Notes: generated by a model from the letters alone, not told the origin. A stretch of DNA of 8,096 nt from Tagaea sp. (GCA_023653245.1 JAMNXK010000068.1:1-8096), one strand, 5' to 3'. Shown: positions 1 to 7,333, counted from the first letter of the stretch. Translations and numbers: made by a program.

Positions 1-1
1 C

Positions 2-85
2 GATCGCGCGCGGCCGCCGGCCGAACACGGACTCTCTTGCGACGGGGCGGCACAAACCGCCAAGATCGTCGAACGATGGCTCTAG
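2..85 (+). CDS. C-terminal end of an upstream gene, possibly a glycosyltransferase (partial)
   Basis: Reading frame 2 is open from the left edge to a TAG at 83-85 and encodes 27 residues ending in DGAAQTAKIVERWL. An ending of the form small-residue-rich turn, then an amphipathic helix such as 'A..TA.IVE.WL', is what I would expect at the C-terminus of a GT4-type glycosyltransferase. The fragment is too short to prove the family. It overlaps the deacetylase ATG at 76 by 10 nt, in keeping with the overlapping junctions downstream. Glycosyltransferases are common neighbours of small NodB-type deacetylases, which adds a little support. What is seen is an open frame with a plausible protein tail; the family is inference. 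It could also be a chance open frame in GC-rich DNA. Confidence 0.45.
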   Translation, partial: DRARPPAEHGLSCDGAAQTAKIVERWL

Positions 86-837
86 CTCCGCCGCCCGCCG
101 ATTGGAACGATCTCGAGCGCGCGCTCGACGCCCACGCGTCGGCCGGCAAGGCGGCCGAGTTCTGGTGGCGCGACGACGACGCCACCCACCCCGTGCCCGC
201 ATTCGCGCGGCTGATCGACTTGTCGCGCGCGTGCGCAATCAGGCCGCTGATCGCGGTCATCCCCGCGCGCGCGGCCGCGTCCCTCGATCCCCACGGCGAA
301 TTCGCGCTCTGCCAGCACGGCTGGAACCACGACAACCACGCGCCGCTCGGCGAGTCCAAGGCCGAGCTCGGGCCCCACCGGCCCGTCGCGGTGGTGCATG
401 GCGAGCTCGCGCGCGGCTGGCTGAAACTGTCCGGCTTGTTCGCGCATGCGCGCCCGATTTTGGTCCCGCCCCACAACCGCATCGCCAAAGCCGTCGCGGG
501 CGAGTTGGCCAAGACGGGCTATCGCGGTCTGTCGACCTTCGGCCGGCGCGGGAAAACACGGGCTGGTCTCGTGCAAGTGAACGCGCATTGCGACATCATG
601 GATTGGCGGACGCGCGGTTTCGCGGGCGAGGGCCCGGCCTTGGGGCATGTCGTGGCGCATTTGCGCGCCAAGCTCGACGGTACGGCCGATCCGGCCGAAC
701 CCACGGGCTTGCTGACCCATCACCTCGCCCATGACGAAGCGGCTTGGAAATTCGCCGAAGCGTTCCTGCGCCGGACCCAAGCCCATCGCGCCGCAAGCTG
801 GCGCGACCCCGCCGGCATCTTCGCGGCGGCGCCATGA
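76..837 (+). CDS. NodB-type polysaccharide deacetylase family protein, no export signal
   Basis: A 253-residue protein with the motif order of carbohydrate esterase family 4, which removes acetyl groups from N-acetylated sugars using a metal ion. Visible motifs: the Asp cluster WWRDDDA (Asp 33-35); metal-binding HGWNH (His 81 and 85, the HxxxH of motif 2); PPHNR (131-135) where the family usually has an RxPY-like motif; DIMDW (173-177), matching the DxxDW motif; and LLTHH (212-216) as the last His motif. I chose ATG 76. The frame stays open to the left edge and a TTG lies at 37, but the extra N-terminus would be Arg-rich and unlike the family, and ATG 76 gives the short overlap with the upstream frame. 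No signal peptide or membrane helix is visible, so it probably acts in the cytoplasm, perhaps on a glycolipid or sugar intermediate made by a neighbouring glycosyltransferase (inference). No clear Shine-Dalgarno site precedes the start. The stop overlaps the next ATG. Family call is fairly firm; the substrate is unknown. Confidence 0.8.
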   Translation: MALAPPPADWNDLERALDAHASAGKAAEFWWRDDDATHPVPAFARLIDLSRACAIRPLIAVIPARAAASLDPHGEFALCQHGWNHDNHAPLGESKAELGPHRPVAVVHGELARGWLKLSGLFAHARPILVPPHNRIAKAVAGELAKTGYRGLSTFGRRGKTRAGLVQVNAHCDIMDWRTRGFAGEGPALGHVVAHLRAKLDGTADPAEPTGLLTHHLAHDEAAWKFAEAFLRRTQAHRAASWRDPAGIFAAAP

Positions 838-1325
838 ACGTTCTGCGTTATCCGCCCAAGTCCTTGATCGGCGACTATGCGCGCGCGGCGATCGGGCTTG
901 CCTTCACGCTGACGCCGATCGTCGCCTTGGGCGAGTGGACGGGTGCCCATTGGGTGCTGGTGCCGCTGGCGGCGCTGTTCGCCGGGTTCGGCTATCGGAC
1001 CTGGCGGCGCGGTCGTCAAACTTTCATATGGAACGAGACGGACATATCGCTTTCGGGTCCGGGAGCGGCTAGGCTCGCCTGGGATGCGATGCGCGATCTC
1101 AGGCTCGCCTTCTATTCGACGAGCCGGGATCGCACGGGGGGGTGGATGCAGCTCAAGCTGACCGGCGGCGGTGCCGATTTGCGCGCGGATTCCTCGGGCG
1201 AGGGTTTCGCCGAGCTGGTCGCGTTCGCGCATGATCGCGCGCGCGCGCGCGGCCTGCCGCTCGACCCCGCCACGATCGCCAACCTCAAGGCGCTCGGGAT
1301 CGCCGGGGTCGACGACACGCCATGA
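834..1325 (+). CDS. Hypothetical membrane protein, two N-terminal helices plus soluble domain
   Basis: A 163-residue protein. I chose ATG 834 because it shares ATGA with the deacetylase stop; the frame opens further upstream but that part lies inside the deacetylase gene and is Arg/Pro-rich shadow. Two hydrophobic segments lie at about residues 18-34 and 39-56 with a short loop between, followed by a basic stretch (RTWRRGR, 55-61) that should face the cytoplasm. The rest (about 62-163) looks soluble, with alternating beta-like segments (TFIWNETDISLS, RLAFYSTSRDR, GWMQLKLTG) and a final helix with LDPATIANLKALGI. Two helices followed by a small beta-rich domain resembles bacterial PH-like (bPH) membrane proteins, but this is a shape argument, not a recognised family. 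The gene contains a run of seven G (1136-1142) and a CG dinucleotide tract (1236-1251) yet keeps its frame to a sensible end. It sits directly ahead of the ABC transporter, with stop and start overlapping. Function unknown. Confidence 0.75.
   Translation: MNVLRYPPKSLIGDYARAAIGLAFTLTPIVALGEWTGAHWVLVPLAALFAGFGYRTWRRGRQTFIWNETDISLSGPGAARLAWDAMRDLRLAFYSTSRDRTGGWMQLKLTGGGADLRADSSGEGFAELVAFAHDRARARGLPLDPATIANLKALGIAGVDDTP
1236..1251 (+). repeat. (CG)8 dinucleotide tract
   Basis: Eight CG units in a row within the C-terminal part of the two-helix membrane protein gene, read there as an alternating Arg-Ala run (residues 135-139). The alternating purine-pyrimidine run could slip or adopt left-handed DNA, but the frame is intact here and the tract may only reflect Arg/Ala coding at high GC. 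Confidence 0.9.
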
Positions 1326-3238
1326 ACCTGCTCGAGATCCGCGACCTCGCCATCGATTTCCGCGTGCACGATTCGCGGATCAAGGCCGTGGACGGCGTGG
1401 ATTTCCGCATCCGCCCCGGCACGACCGTGGCGGTGGTGGGCGAATCGGGCTCGGGCAAGACGGTGATCAGCCAGTCGGTCATGGGCATTCTGCCCAAAGT
1501 CGGCCGGATCGCGCGCGGCCAGATGCTGTTCCGCGACGAGGGGCGCGAAGTCGATCTCGCCAAGCTCGATCCCGAGGGTGCGGAATATCGCAAGATCCGC
1601 GGCGGGCGGATTTCGATCATCTTCCAAGAGCCGATGACCTCGCTGTCGCCCCTGCACACGGTGGGCGATCAAGTGTCGGAGGCCGTGCGCCTGCACCGCA
1701 CCAAGGACAAGGCCGAGGCGCTCGGCCTGGCCGAGGCGATGCTGCGCATGGTCGGGTTCCCCGATCCGGCCAAGGCGCTCAAGACCTATCCGTTCGAGCT
1801 GTCGGGCGGCTTGCGTCAGCGCGCGATGATCGCCATGGCGCTGGTCTGCCGGCCGGCCTTGCTGATCGCCGACGAGCCCACCACAGCACTGGACGTCACC
1901 ATCCAGGCGCAGATCCTGAAGCTGCTGAAGGATCTCCAGGGCGAGCTCGGCATGGCGATCTTGCTCATCACCCACGATCTGGGCGTGGTCGCCAATCTCG
2001 CCGACGAGGTCGTGGTGATGTATCGCGGCCGGATCATGGAGGCGGGCACGCGCGAGGATATCTTCCGCAAGCCCGAGCATCCTTATCTCAAGGCGCTGCT
2101 CGCCGCCGTGCCGCGCTTCGACATGAAGCCGGGCGAGAAGCTGGTGCCGTTGCGCGAGATCAAGTCCGACCTCGGCGCCATGATGCGCAAGCACGACCGC
2201 GGCCCCGAGCGCCGCGCCCGCGCCGAAGGGCCGATCGACGCCGAGCGGCGCGCGCCGCTGCTGAGCGTGCGCGATCTGCGCAAGACCTACGCGATCCGCA
2301 AATCGGGCCTGTTCGGCGGCGCGCCGTCGCAAAGCGTGCGCGCGGTCGACGACGTGAGCTTCGACGTGTTCCGCGGCGAGTGTCTGGGCCTGGTCGGCGA
2401 ATCGGGCTGCGGCAAGACGACCGTGTCCAAGATGATCATGCGCGCCCTGACGCCCGATTCCGGGCGCATCGTGTTCGAAGGGCGCGACGTGCGCGCGCTG
2501 GAAGGTGCCGATCTGTTCGACTACCGGCGCAAGGTCCAATTCGTGTTCCAGGATCCGTTCGGCTCGCTCAATCCGCGCATGACGGTGTTCGACATCGTCG
2601 CCGAGCCGCTGATCATCCACGCCATCGGCGACGGCGCTTCGCGGCGCGAGACGGTGCGCGAGCTGATGCGCGTGGTGGGTTTGGACGAGCGCGCGCTCAA
2701 CCGCTATCCGCATTCCTTCTCGGGCGGGCAGCGCCAGCGCATCGGCATCGCGCGCGCCTTGGCGCTGGGTCCGGAGATGCTGCTGCTCGACGAGCCCGTG
2801 TCGGCGCTCGACGTCTCGATCCAGGCGCAGGTGCTCAATCTGCTCCAGGACCTCAAGAAGGCGCTGGGTCTCACCTATGTTTTCGTGAGCCACAATCTCG
2901 CGGTCGTCGACTACATGGCCGACCGCATCGCGGTGATGTGCGCCGGGCGCATCGTCGAGATCGCCCCGCGCGAGCGGCTGTTCGGCGAGCCCATCCATCC
3001 CTACACCCAGGCCTTGCTCTCGGCCGTGCCCGAGCCCGATATCGACCGGCCGCTCGACCTGACCGCGTTGATGGAAGGCCGCGCCTCCATCCCGTCGTTG
3101 TGGCCCGCACCCTTCACCGCCGACGGTGCCGGTGCCGTCGCGTTGATCGATCTCGGCCACGGCCATTTCGTGCGCGCGGCCGCCGGTGCGGACCCCGAAA
3201 CGCTGCGCGCCCATGCCCGCCCGCGGGTGACGGCATGA
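1322..3238 (+). CDS. Fused double ATP-binding subunit of an oligopeptide-type ABC importer (YejF/GsiA-like)
   Basis: A 638-residue cytoplasmic protein with two complete nucleotide-binding domains in tandem, equivalent to OppD and OppF fused. NBD1: Walker A GESGSGKT (40-47), Q-loop Gln102, signature LSGGLRQR (160-167), Walker B ending in Asp184-Glu185, H-loop His218. NBD2: Walker A GESGCGKT (359-366), Q-loop Gln410, signature FSGGQRQR (466-473), Asp490-Glu491, His524. Both sites keep every catalytic residue, so both should hydrolyse ATP. Each domain ends with the oligopeptide-importer tail 'HPY' (253-255 and 559-561). About 50 residues of charged linker (roughly 265-312) join the domains. The Cys cluster found in the C-terminal tail of many OppD/DppD proteins is absent: the only Cys are 176, 354, 363 and 540. 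ATG 1322 overlaps the preceding stop (ATGA), and a second ATGA at 3235 couples it to the binding protein. Its partners are the two permeases downstream. It resembles E. coli YejF and GsiA in plan; no specific symbol is warranted. Confidence 0.95.
   Translation: MNLLEIRDLAIDFRVHDSRIKAVDGVDFRIRPGTTVAVVGESGSGKTVISQSVMGILPKVGRIARGQMLFRDEGREVDLAKLDPEGAEYRKIRGGRISIIFQEPMTSLSPLHTVGDQVSEAVRLHRTKDKAEALGLAEAMLRMVGFPDPAKALKTYPFELSGGLRQRAMIAMALVCRPALLIADEPTTALDVTIQAQILKLLKDLQGELGMAILLITHDLGVVANLADEVVVMYRGRIMEAGTREDIFRKPEHPYLKALLAAVPRFDMKPGEKLVPLREIKSDLGAMMRKHDRGPERRARAEGPIDAERRAPLLSVRDLRKTYAIRKSGLFGGAPSQSVRAVDDVSFDVFRGECLGLVGESGCGKTTVSKMIMRALTPDSGRIVFEGRDVRALEGADLFDYRRKVQFVFQDPFGSLNPRMTVFDIVAEPLIIHAIGDGASRRETVRELMRVVGLDERALNRYPHSFSGGQRQRIGIARALALGPEMLLLDEPVSALDVSIQAQVLNLLQDLKKALGLTYVFVSHNLAVVDYMADRIAVMCAGRIVEIAPRERLFGEPIHPYTQALLSAVPEPDIDRPLDLTALMEGRASIPSLWPAPFTADGAGAVALIDLGHGHFVRAAAGADPETLRAHARPRVTA
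3225..3230 (+). promoter_or_regulatory. Ribosome binding site for the binding protein
   Basis: GGGTGA lies 4 nt before the ATG at 3235, inside the end of the ATPase gene. It is a partial match to the anti-Shine-Dalgarno complement and supports the 3235 start over the much longer open frame. Confidence 0.5.
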
Positions 3239-5163
3239 TCCGCGCGCTCGCACTTCTGCTGCTGACGCTGGCCGCGTCGCCCGCCGGGGCGCGCTTCGTC
3301 GAAACGCCGAGCCTGGCCGCCGAGGTCGCCGCCGGCCGCTTGCCGCCGGTCGAAAAACGTCTGCCCGAGACGCCGCTGGTCACAAGCGTGGCGCGCGCGG
3401 ATTGGACGCCCGGCCGGCATGGCGGGGAAATCCGCCTGCTCTCCGGCCGCACGCAAGACACGCGCCTGCTCGCGGTCTACGGCTATGCGCGGCTGGTCGG
3501 CTACGACCACACGCTGAACCTGGTGCCCGACATCCTCGAATCGGTGCGGGTCGAGGCGGACAAGGTGTTCGTGCTGACCTTGCGCGCGGGCCATCGCTGG
3601 TCGGACGGCGCGCCGTTCACGTCCGAGGATTTCCGCTTCTGGTGGGAGGACGTCGCCAACAACCGCGAGATCGCCACCGGCGGGCTGGTCAAGGAATTGC
3701 TCGCGGGCGACAAGCCGCCGCGCGTGACCTTCCCCGACGCGCGCACCATCGTGTTCGAATGGGACGCGCCCAACCCCGCTTTCCTGCCCGCCCTCGCGGG
3801 TCCGACGCCGCTCTACATCTACCGCCCCGCCCATTACCTGAAGCAGCTGCACGCCAAGTACGCCGATCCCGAGCGCTTGCGCGAGGCCGTGCGGCGCGCG
3901 AACGCGCGCAGCTGGGCGCAGCTCTTCAACCGCTCGGACAAGCTCGACCGCAACGACAATCCCGATCTGCCCACGCTCGATCCCTGGATGGTGCGCACCC
4001 GCGCGCCGTCCGAGCGCTTCGTGTTCGAGCGCAACCCGTTCTATCACCGCGTGGACGAGCAAGGCCGTCAGCTGCCCTATATCGACCGCGCGATCCTGAC
4101 CGTCGCCGACGGCAAGATCCTGCCCGCCAAGACCGGTGCGGGCGAGGCCGATCTGCAAGCGCGCAACATCAATTTCTCGAACTACACGTTCCTGCGCCAA
4201 GCCGGGAAGCGGAACGGATTCGAGACGCTGCTGTGGAACCCGGCGCGCGGCGCGCATATCGCCCTTTATCCCAATCTCAACGCCAACGATCCGGTCTGGC
4301 GCGGCCTGGCGCGCGACGTGCGCTTCCGGCGCGCGCTGTCGCTGGCGATCGACCGGCGCGAGATCAACCAGGTCGTCTATTTCGGTCTCGGGATCGTCGG
4401 TGCGAACACCGTGCTGCCGGCGAGCCCGCTCTACGAATCCGGATTCCGCGAGGGCTGGCATCGCTTCGATCTCGCCGCCGCGAACCGCTTGCTCGACGAG
4501 ATCGGCCTCACGAAGCGAGACGATCGCGGCGTGCGCCTGCTGCCCGACGGGCGGCCCCTGGAGATCGTGGTCGAAACCGCCGGCGAGGATTCCGAGCAGA
4601 CCGACGTGCTCGAATTGATCCACGATTCCTGGCTGCGCGCGGGCATGAAGCTCTATTCTCGCCCGCAGCAGCGCGCGATCCTGCGCAACCGCGTCTATAC
4701 CGGCGACACGCGCATGTCGGTGTGGTCGGGAATCGAGAACGGCCTGCCGACGGCCGACACCGCGCCCGACGAATTCGCACCCGTCGAGCAGATCGGCCTG
4801 CAATGGCCCAAATGGGGCCAGTATGTCGAGACGAGCGGGCGCAACGGCGAACCCGCCGATCTGCCCGAGGCGCGCGAGCTGCTCGATCTGGCCGAAGCCT
4901 GGCGCAACACCGCGGGCGCCGCGGGGCGCGCGGAGGTGTGGAAGCGCATCCTGGCCAATCACGCCGAGAACGTGTGGAGCATCGGCATCGTGGCCGGCGT
5001 GCGCCAGCCCATCGTCGTGTCCCACCGCCTGCGCAACGTGCCGCGCGAAGGGATTTGGGCCTGGGACCCCGGCGCCTTTTTCGGCATGCACCGGATGGAC
5101 ACGTTCTGGTTCGACGGCGAGCGCGACCGGCGCAACGCCGCCGCCGCGGGCGAAAGGCGTTAG
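3235..5163 (+). CDS. Periplasmic solute-binding protein, family 5 (oligopeptide/nickel type)
   Basis: A 642-residue periplasmic receptor that should capture the solute and deliver it to the two permeases. An N-terminal signal peptide is clear: a positive start (MIR), a Leu/Ala core (residues 4-15), and AGA before a likely cleavage at 19/20. There is no lipobox Cys, so the mature protein should be soluble, as in Gram-negatives. Family 5 hallmarks are GHRWSDGAPFTSEDFRFWWEDV (119-140, the N-terminal signature region) and DVRFRRALSLAIDRREIN (361-378). It is longer than DppA/OppA (about 535-545) and nearer YejA-like proteins. The extra length includes a charged segment around 204-250 (KYADPERLREAVRRAN to NPDLPTLDPW). 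The ATG overlaps the ATPase stop (ATGA) with a GGGTGA Shine-Dalgarno-like site at 3225-3230. The open frame extends upstream to 1171, but that part is shadow of the ATPase gene. The ligand cannot be read from sequence: peptides are likely, but opine, sugar or antibiotic-like ligands occur in this family. Confidence 0.93.
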   Translation: MIRALALLLLTLAASPAGARFVETPSLAAEVAAGRLPPVEKRLPETPLVTSVARADWTPGRHGGEIRLLSGRTQDTRLLAVYGYARLVGYDHTLNLVPDILESVRVEADKVFVLTLRAGHRWSDGAPFTSEDFRFWWEDVANNREIATGGLVKELLAGDKPPRVTFPDARTIVFEWDAPNPAFLPALAGPTPLYIYRPAHYLKQLHAKYADPERLREAVRRANARSWAQLFNRSDKLDRNDNPDLPTLDPWMVRTRAPSERFVFERNPFYHRVDEQGRQLPYIDRAILTVADGKILPAKTGAGEADLQARNINFSNYTFLRQAGKRNGFETLLWNPARGAHIALYPNLNANDPVWRGLARDVRFRRALSLAIDRREINQVVYFGLGIVGANTVLPASPLYESGFREGWHRFDLAAANRLLDEIGLTKRDDRGVRLLPDGRPLEIVVETAGEDSEQTDVLELIHDSWLRAGMKLYSRPQQRAILRNRVYTGDTRMSVWSGIENGLPTADTAPDEFAPVEQIGLQWPKWGQYVETSGRNGEPADLPEARELLDLAEAWRNTAGAAGRAEVWKRILANHAENVWSIGIVAGVRQPIVVSHRLRNVPREGIWAWDPGAFFGMHRMDTFWFDGERDRRNAAAAGERR

Positions 5164-5168
5164 GGGGA
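5162..5168 (+). promoter_or_regulatory. Ribosome binding site for the first permease
   Basis: AGGGGGA starts within the TAG stop of the binding protein gene and ends 3 nt before ATG 5172. This is the only true gap between genes in the window (5164-5171) and it is wholly occupied by this site. It fixes the permease start at 5172 rather than any upstream start in the same open frame. Confidence 0.65.
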
Positions 5169-5171
5169 ACG

Positions 5172-6170
5172 ATGTTCGCCTATTTCGCCCGCCGCCTGCT
5201 GGTGATGATCCCGACCTTGTTCGCGATCAGCGCCATCGTCTTCACGATCATCGAACTTCCGCCCGGCGACTATCTGACCACGCAGATCGCCGAGCTGGAG
5301 GCGCAAGGCGAGCGCGGCGGCAAGGAGAAAGCCGAAGAGCTGCGCGAGCGCTTCCATCTGAACAAGACGGCGGTCGAGCGCTACGTCATCTGGCTGACCG
5401 GATTGCTGCAAGGCGATCTGGGCTGGTCGTTCGAATACGAGCTGCCGGTCAACGTGGTGATCGGCGACCGGCTGCTGCTCAGCTTCGTGGTCGGCTTCGC
5501 CACCGTGCTGTTCACCTATGCCGTCGCCTTCCCGATCGGCATCTATTCGGCCACGCGCCAGTATTCGTGGGGCGATTATGGGCTGACCTTCCTGGGCTTC
5601 CTGGGCCTCGCCACGCCCTCCTTCCTGCTCGCGCTGGTGATGCTCTATCTCGCCAATATCTGGTTCGGCACGGCGATCGGCGGGCTGATGGATCCCGACT
5701 ACATCGACCAGCCGATGAGCTGGGGCAAGTTCCTGTCGGTGCTCGAGCATCTGTGGATTCCGGTCGTGGTGATCGGCACGTCGGGCACGGCGGCGATGAT
5801 CCGGCGCTTGCGCGCCAATCTGCTCGACGAGCTGCAAAAGCAATACGTGACCACCGCGCGCGCCAAGGGCCTGCCGCCCGGCCGCGCGTTGATGAAATAC
5901 CCGCTGCGCATGGCGCTCAATCCGTTCATCTCCGACATCGGCGATTTGCTGCCGCAGATGATCTCGGGCGCGGCGATCGTGTCGGTGGTGATGAGCCTGC
6001 CGACCAACGGGCCGATGCTGCTCTCGGCCCTGCGCAGCCAGGACATGTTCCTGGCCGGCTCGTTCCTGATGATCGAAGCGCTGCTGATCGTGATCGGCGT
6101 GTTCTTGTCGGACATAGCACTCGCGGCCCTCGACCCGCGCATCCGCCTGCACGGGGGTGCCGACAAATGA
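5172..6170 (+). CDS. ABC importer permease, DppB/OppB/YejB type
   Basis: A 332-residue inner-membrane subunit. The start MFAYFARRLLVMIPTLFAIS is the classic N-terminus of the DppB group: an amphipathic Arg-containing stretch running into the first membrane helix (about 9-29). Further hydrophobic segments lie near 101-126, 137-162, 193-208, 255-275 and 297-320, giving the usual six. Between helices 1 and 2 a periplasmic loop (about 31-98) contains the charged stretch 41-62 and the conserved GDLGWSFEYELPV. The cytoplasmic coupling (EAA) loop is at about 214-246 (YVTTARAKGLPPGRALMKYPLR), which should contact an NBD of the fused ATPase. The C-terminal DPRIRL (321-326) is also typical. Its ribosome site is strong and its stop overlaps the second permease start (ATGA at 6167). 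Together with the other permease it forms the membrane channel. Family assignment is firm; the transported solute is not known. Confidence 0.95.
   Translation: MFAYFARRLLVMIPTLFAISAIVFTIIELPPGDYLTTQIAELEAQGERGGKEKAEELRERFHLNKTAVERYVIWLTGLLQGDLGWSFEYELPVNVVIGDRLLLSFVVGFATVLFTYAVAFPIGIYSATRQYSWGDYGLTFLGFLGLATPSFLLALVMLYLANIWFGTAIGGLMDPDYIDQPMSWGKFLSVLEHLWIPVVVIGTSGTAAMIRRLRANLLDELQKQYVTTARAKGLPPGRALMKYPLRMALNPFISDIGDLLPQMISGAAIVSVVMSLPTNGPMLLSALRSQDMFLAGSFLMIEALLIVIGVFLSDIALAALDPRIRLHGGADK
6153..6159 (+). promoter_or_regulatory. Ribosome binding site for the second permease
   Basis: GGGGGTG lies 7 nt upstream of ATG 6167, inside the last codons of the first permease. Together with the ATGA overlap it supports 6167 as the true start. 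Confidence 0.5.
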
Positions 6171-7333
6171 GCGCGGACACCGCCGACAAGCTGCCCCATT
6201 ACGTCCGGCGCGAGCCCTTCGATCCGCAGGATTCGGAGAAGCTCGACCCGTCGCTCGAACGCTACTACATGGCCACGCAATGGCGGCTGATGTGGTGGAA
6301 GTTGAAGCGCCACAAGCTGGCTTTGTGGTCGGGCTATCTGCTGGCTTTTTTGTACATCTCGATCCTGTTCGCCGAGATGATCGCCCCTTACGCCGTCGGC
6401 ACGCGCGACATCGACCACATCTACGCGCCGCCCCAAAGCGTGCATCTGTTCCACGACGGGCGCTTCGTCGGGCCGTTCGTCTACGGCTACGACTACAAGC
6501 TCGACATGGACACGCTGAAGCGCGAATACACGCCCAATCCCGACAAGGTCCAGCCTTTGCGCTTCTTCTGCAAAGGCGATTCCTACGAGTGGATGGGCCT
6601 GGTGCCCGGCTCCTGGCATTTCGTGTGCGCGGCGGAAGGCGGCACGTTCTTCTGGCTCGGCACCGACCGGCTGGGACGCGACATGTTCAGCCGGCTGGTT
6701 CACGGCACGCGCATCTCGCTCACCATCGGCTTGATCGGCGTGATGGTGAAGTTCGCGCTCGGCATCGTCTTGGGCGGGCTTGCGGGCTATTACGGCGGCT
6801 GGATCGACATGCTTGTCCAGCGGCTGATCGAGATCATCCGCTCCTTCCCCGAATTGCCGTTGTGGATGGCGCTGTCGGCGGCGCTGCCGGTGTCGTGGAG
6901 CCCGATCTACATCTATTTCGGCATCACGCTGATCTTGGGCATGATCGGCTGGACGGGTTTGGGCCGCGCGGTGCGCTCGAAACTTCTGGCGCTGCGCGAG
7001 GAGGATTTCTGCACGGCCGCCAAGCTCATGGGGGCCTCGCCCAAGCGCGTGATCTTCCGCCATCTCGTGCCGAGTTTCATGAGCCATCTGATCGCCTCGG
7101 CCACGCTCGCCATCCCGTCGATGATCCTGGGCGAGACGGCGTTGTCCTTCCTCGGCCTCGGCTTGCGCCCGCCGATCACGTCCTGGGGCGTGCTGCTGAC
7201 CGAGGCGCAGAACATCAACGTGGTGGCGCTGTATCCGTGGCTGCTGCTGCCCGTGGTACCGGTGATCGTGACCGTGCTCGCCTTCAACTTCCTGGGCGAC
7301 GGCTTGCGCGACGCGGCCGATCCGTACAAGTGA
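6167..7333 (+). CDS. ABC importer permease, DppC/OppC/YejE type, with large periplasmic insert
   Basis: A 388-residue inner-membrane subunit, longer than DppC (about 300) and OppC (about 302). A charged cytoplasmic tail (1-50) leads to helix 1 (about 51-72). A periplasmic loop of about 90 residues (74-163) precedes the DppC-group signature LGTDRLGRDMFSRLVHGTRISL (164-185). This loop is where the extra length lies; it is rich in aromatics (YGYDYK, RFFCKGDSYEWMG) and carries two Cys, 135 and 154. Later membrane segments fall near 185-208, 227-241, 246-266, 307-325 and 353-376. The cytoplasmic EAA loop is at 281-302 (FCTAAKLMGASPKRVIFRHLVP) and the C-terminus GDGLRDAADPYK is the standard DppC-group ending. 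The ATG overlaps the partner permease stop, and its own stop overlaps a GTG start for the next gene. E. coli YejE has a comparably long loop, so the insert fits a YejABEF-like system, although the sequence of the loop differs as far as I can recall it. Confidence 0.95.
   Translation: MSADTADKLPHYVRREPFDPQDSEKLDPSLERYYMATQWRLMWWKLKRHKLALWSGYLLAFLYISILFAEMIAPYAVGTRDIDHIYAPPQSVHLFHDGRFVGPFVYGYDYKLDMDTLKREYTPNPDKVQPLRFFCKGDSYEWMGLVPGSWHFVCAAEGGTFFWLGTDRLGRDMFSRLVHGTRISLTIGLIGVMVKFALGIVLGGLAGYYGGWIDMLVQRLIEIIRSFPELPLWMALSAALPVSWSPIYIYFGITLILGMIGWTGLGRAVRSKLLALREEDFCTAAKLMGASPKRVIFRHLVPSFMSHLIASATLAIPSMILGETALSFLGLGLRPPITSWGVLLTEAQNINVVALYPWLLLPVVPVIVTVLAFNFLGDGLRDAADPYK

Noticed and set aside
37..75. 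TTG start for the deacetylase
   Set aside because: It adds a short Arg-rich, unfamiliar N-terminus, and ATG 76 fits the short-overlap gene spacing. It cannot be excluded fully because the frame is open to the edge.
1171..3234. N-terminal extension of the binding protein frame
   Set aside because: The frame is open but the translation is Arg/Ala-rich and lies in another frame of the ATPase gene. The signal peptide at 3235 marks the true start.
1112..3253. A 713-codon open frame on the minus strand
   Set aside because: It is antisense to the ATPase gene, whose motifs are complete. The translation is His/Arg/Ala/Gln-rich low-complexity, typical of the antisense frame of high-GC coding DNA.
3001..5091. 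A 696-codon open frame on the minus strand
   Set aside because: It lies antisense to the binding protein gene and shows no domain or motif; same compositional shadow effect.
3402..5171. Upstream extension of the first permease frame, and the similar one (4823-6166) for the second permease
   Set aside because: Both are Arg-rich shadows over known genes. The permease N-termini and ribosome sites fit 5172 and 6167.
5164..5171. Promoter or terminator in the only gap between genes
   Set aside because: Eight bases are too few for either, and they are occupied by the ribosome binding site.
5160..7087. Overlapping long minus-strand frames opposite both permeases
   Set aside because: They have His/Gln/Asp/Arg-rich translations with no recognisable motif and sit opposite well-recognised permeases.
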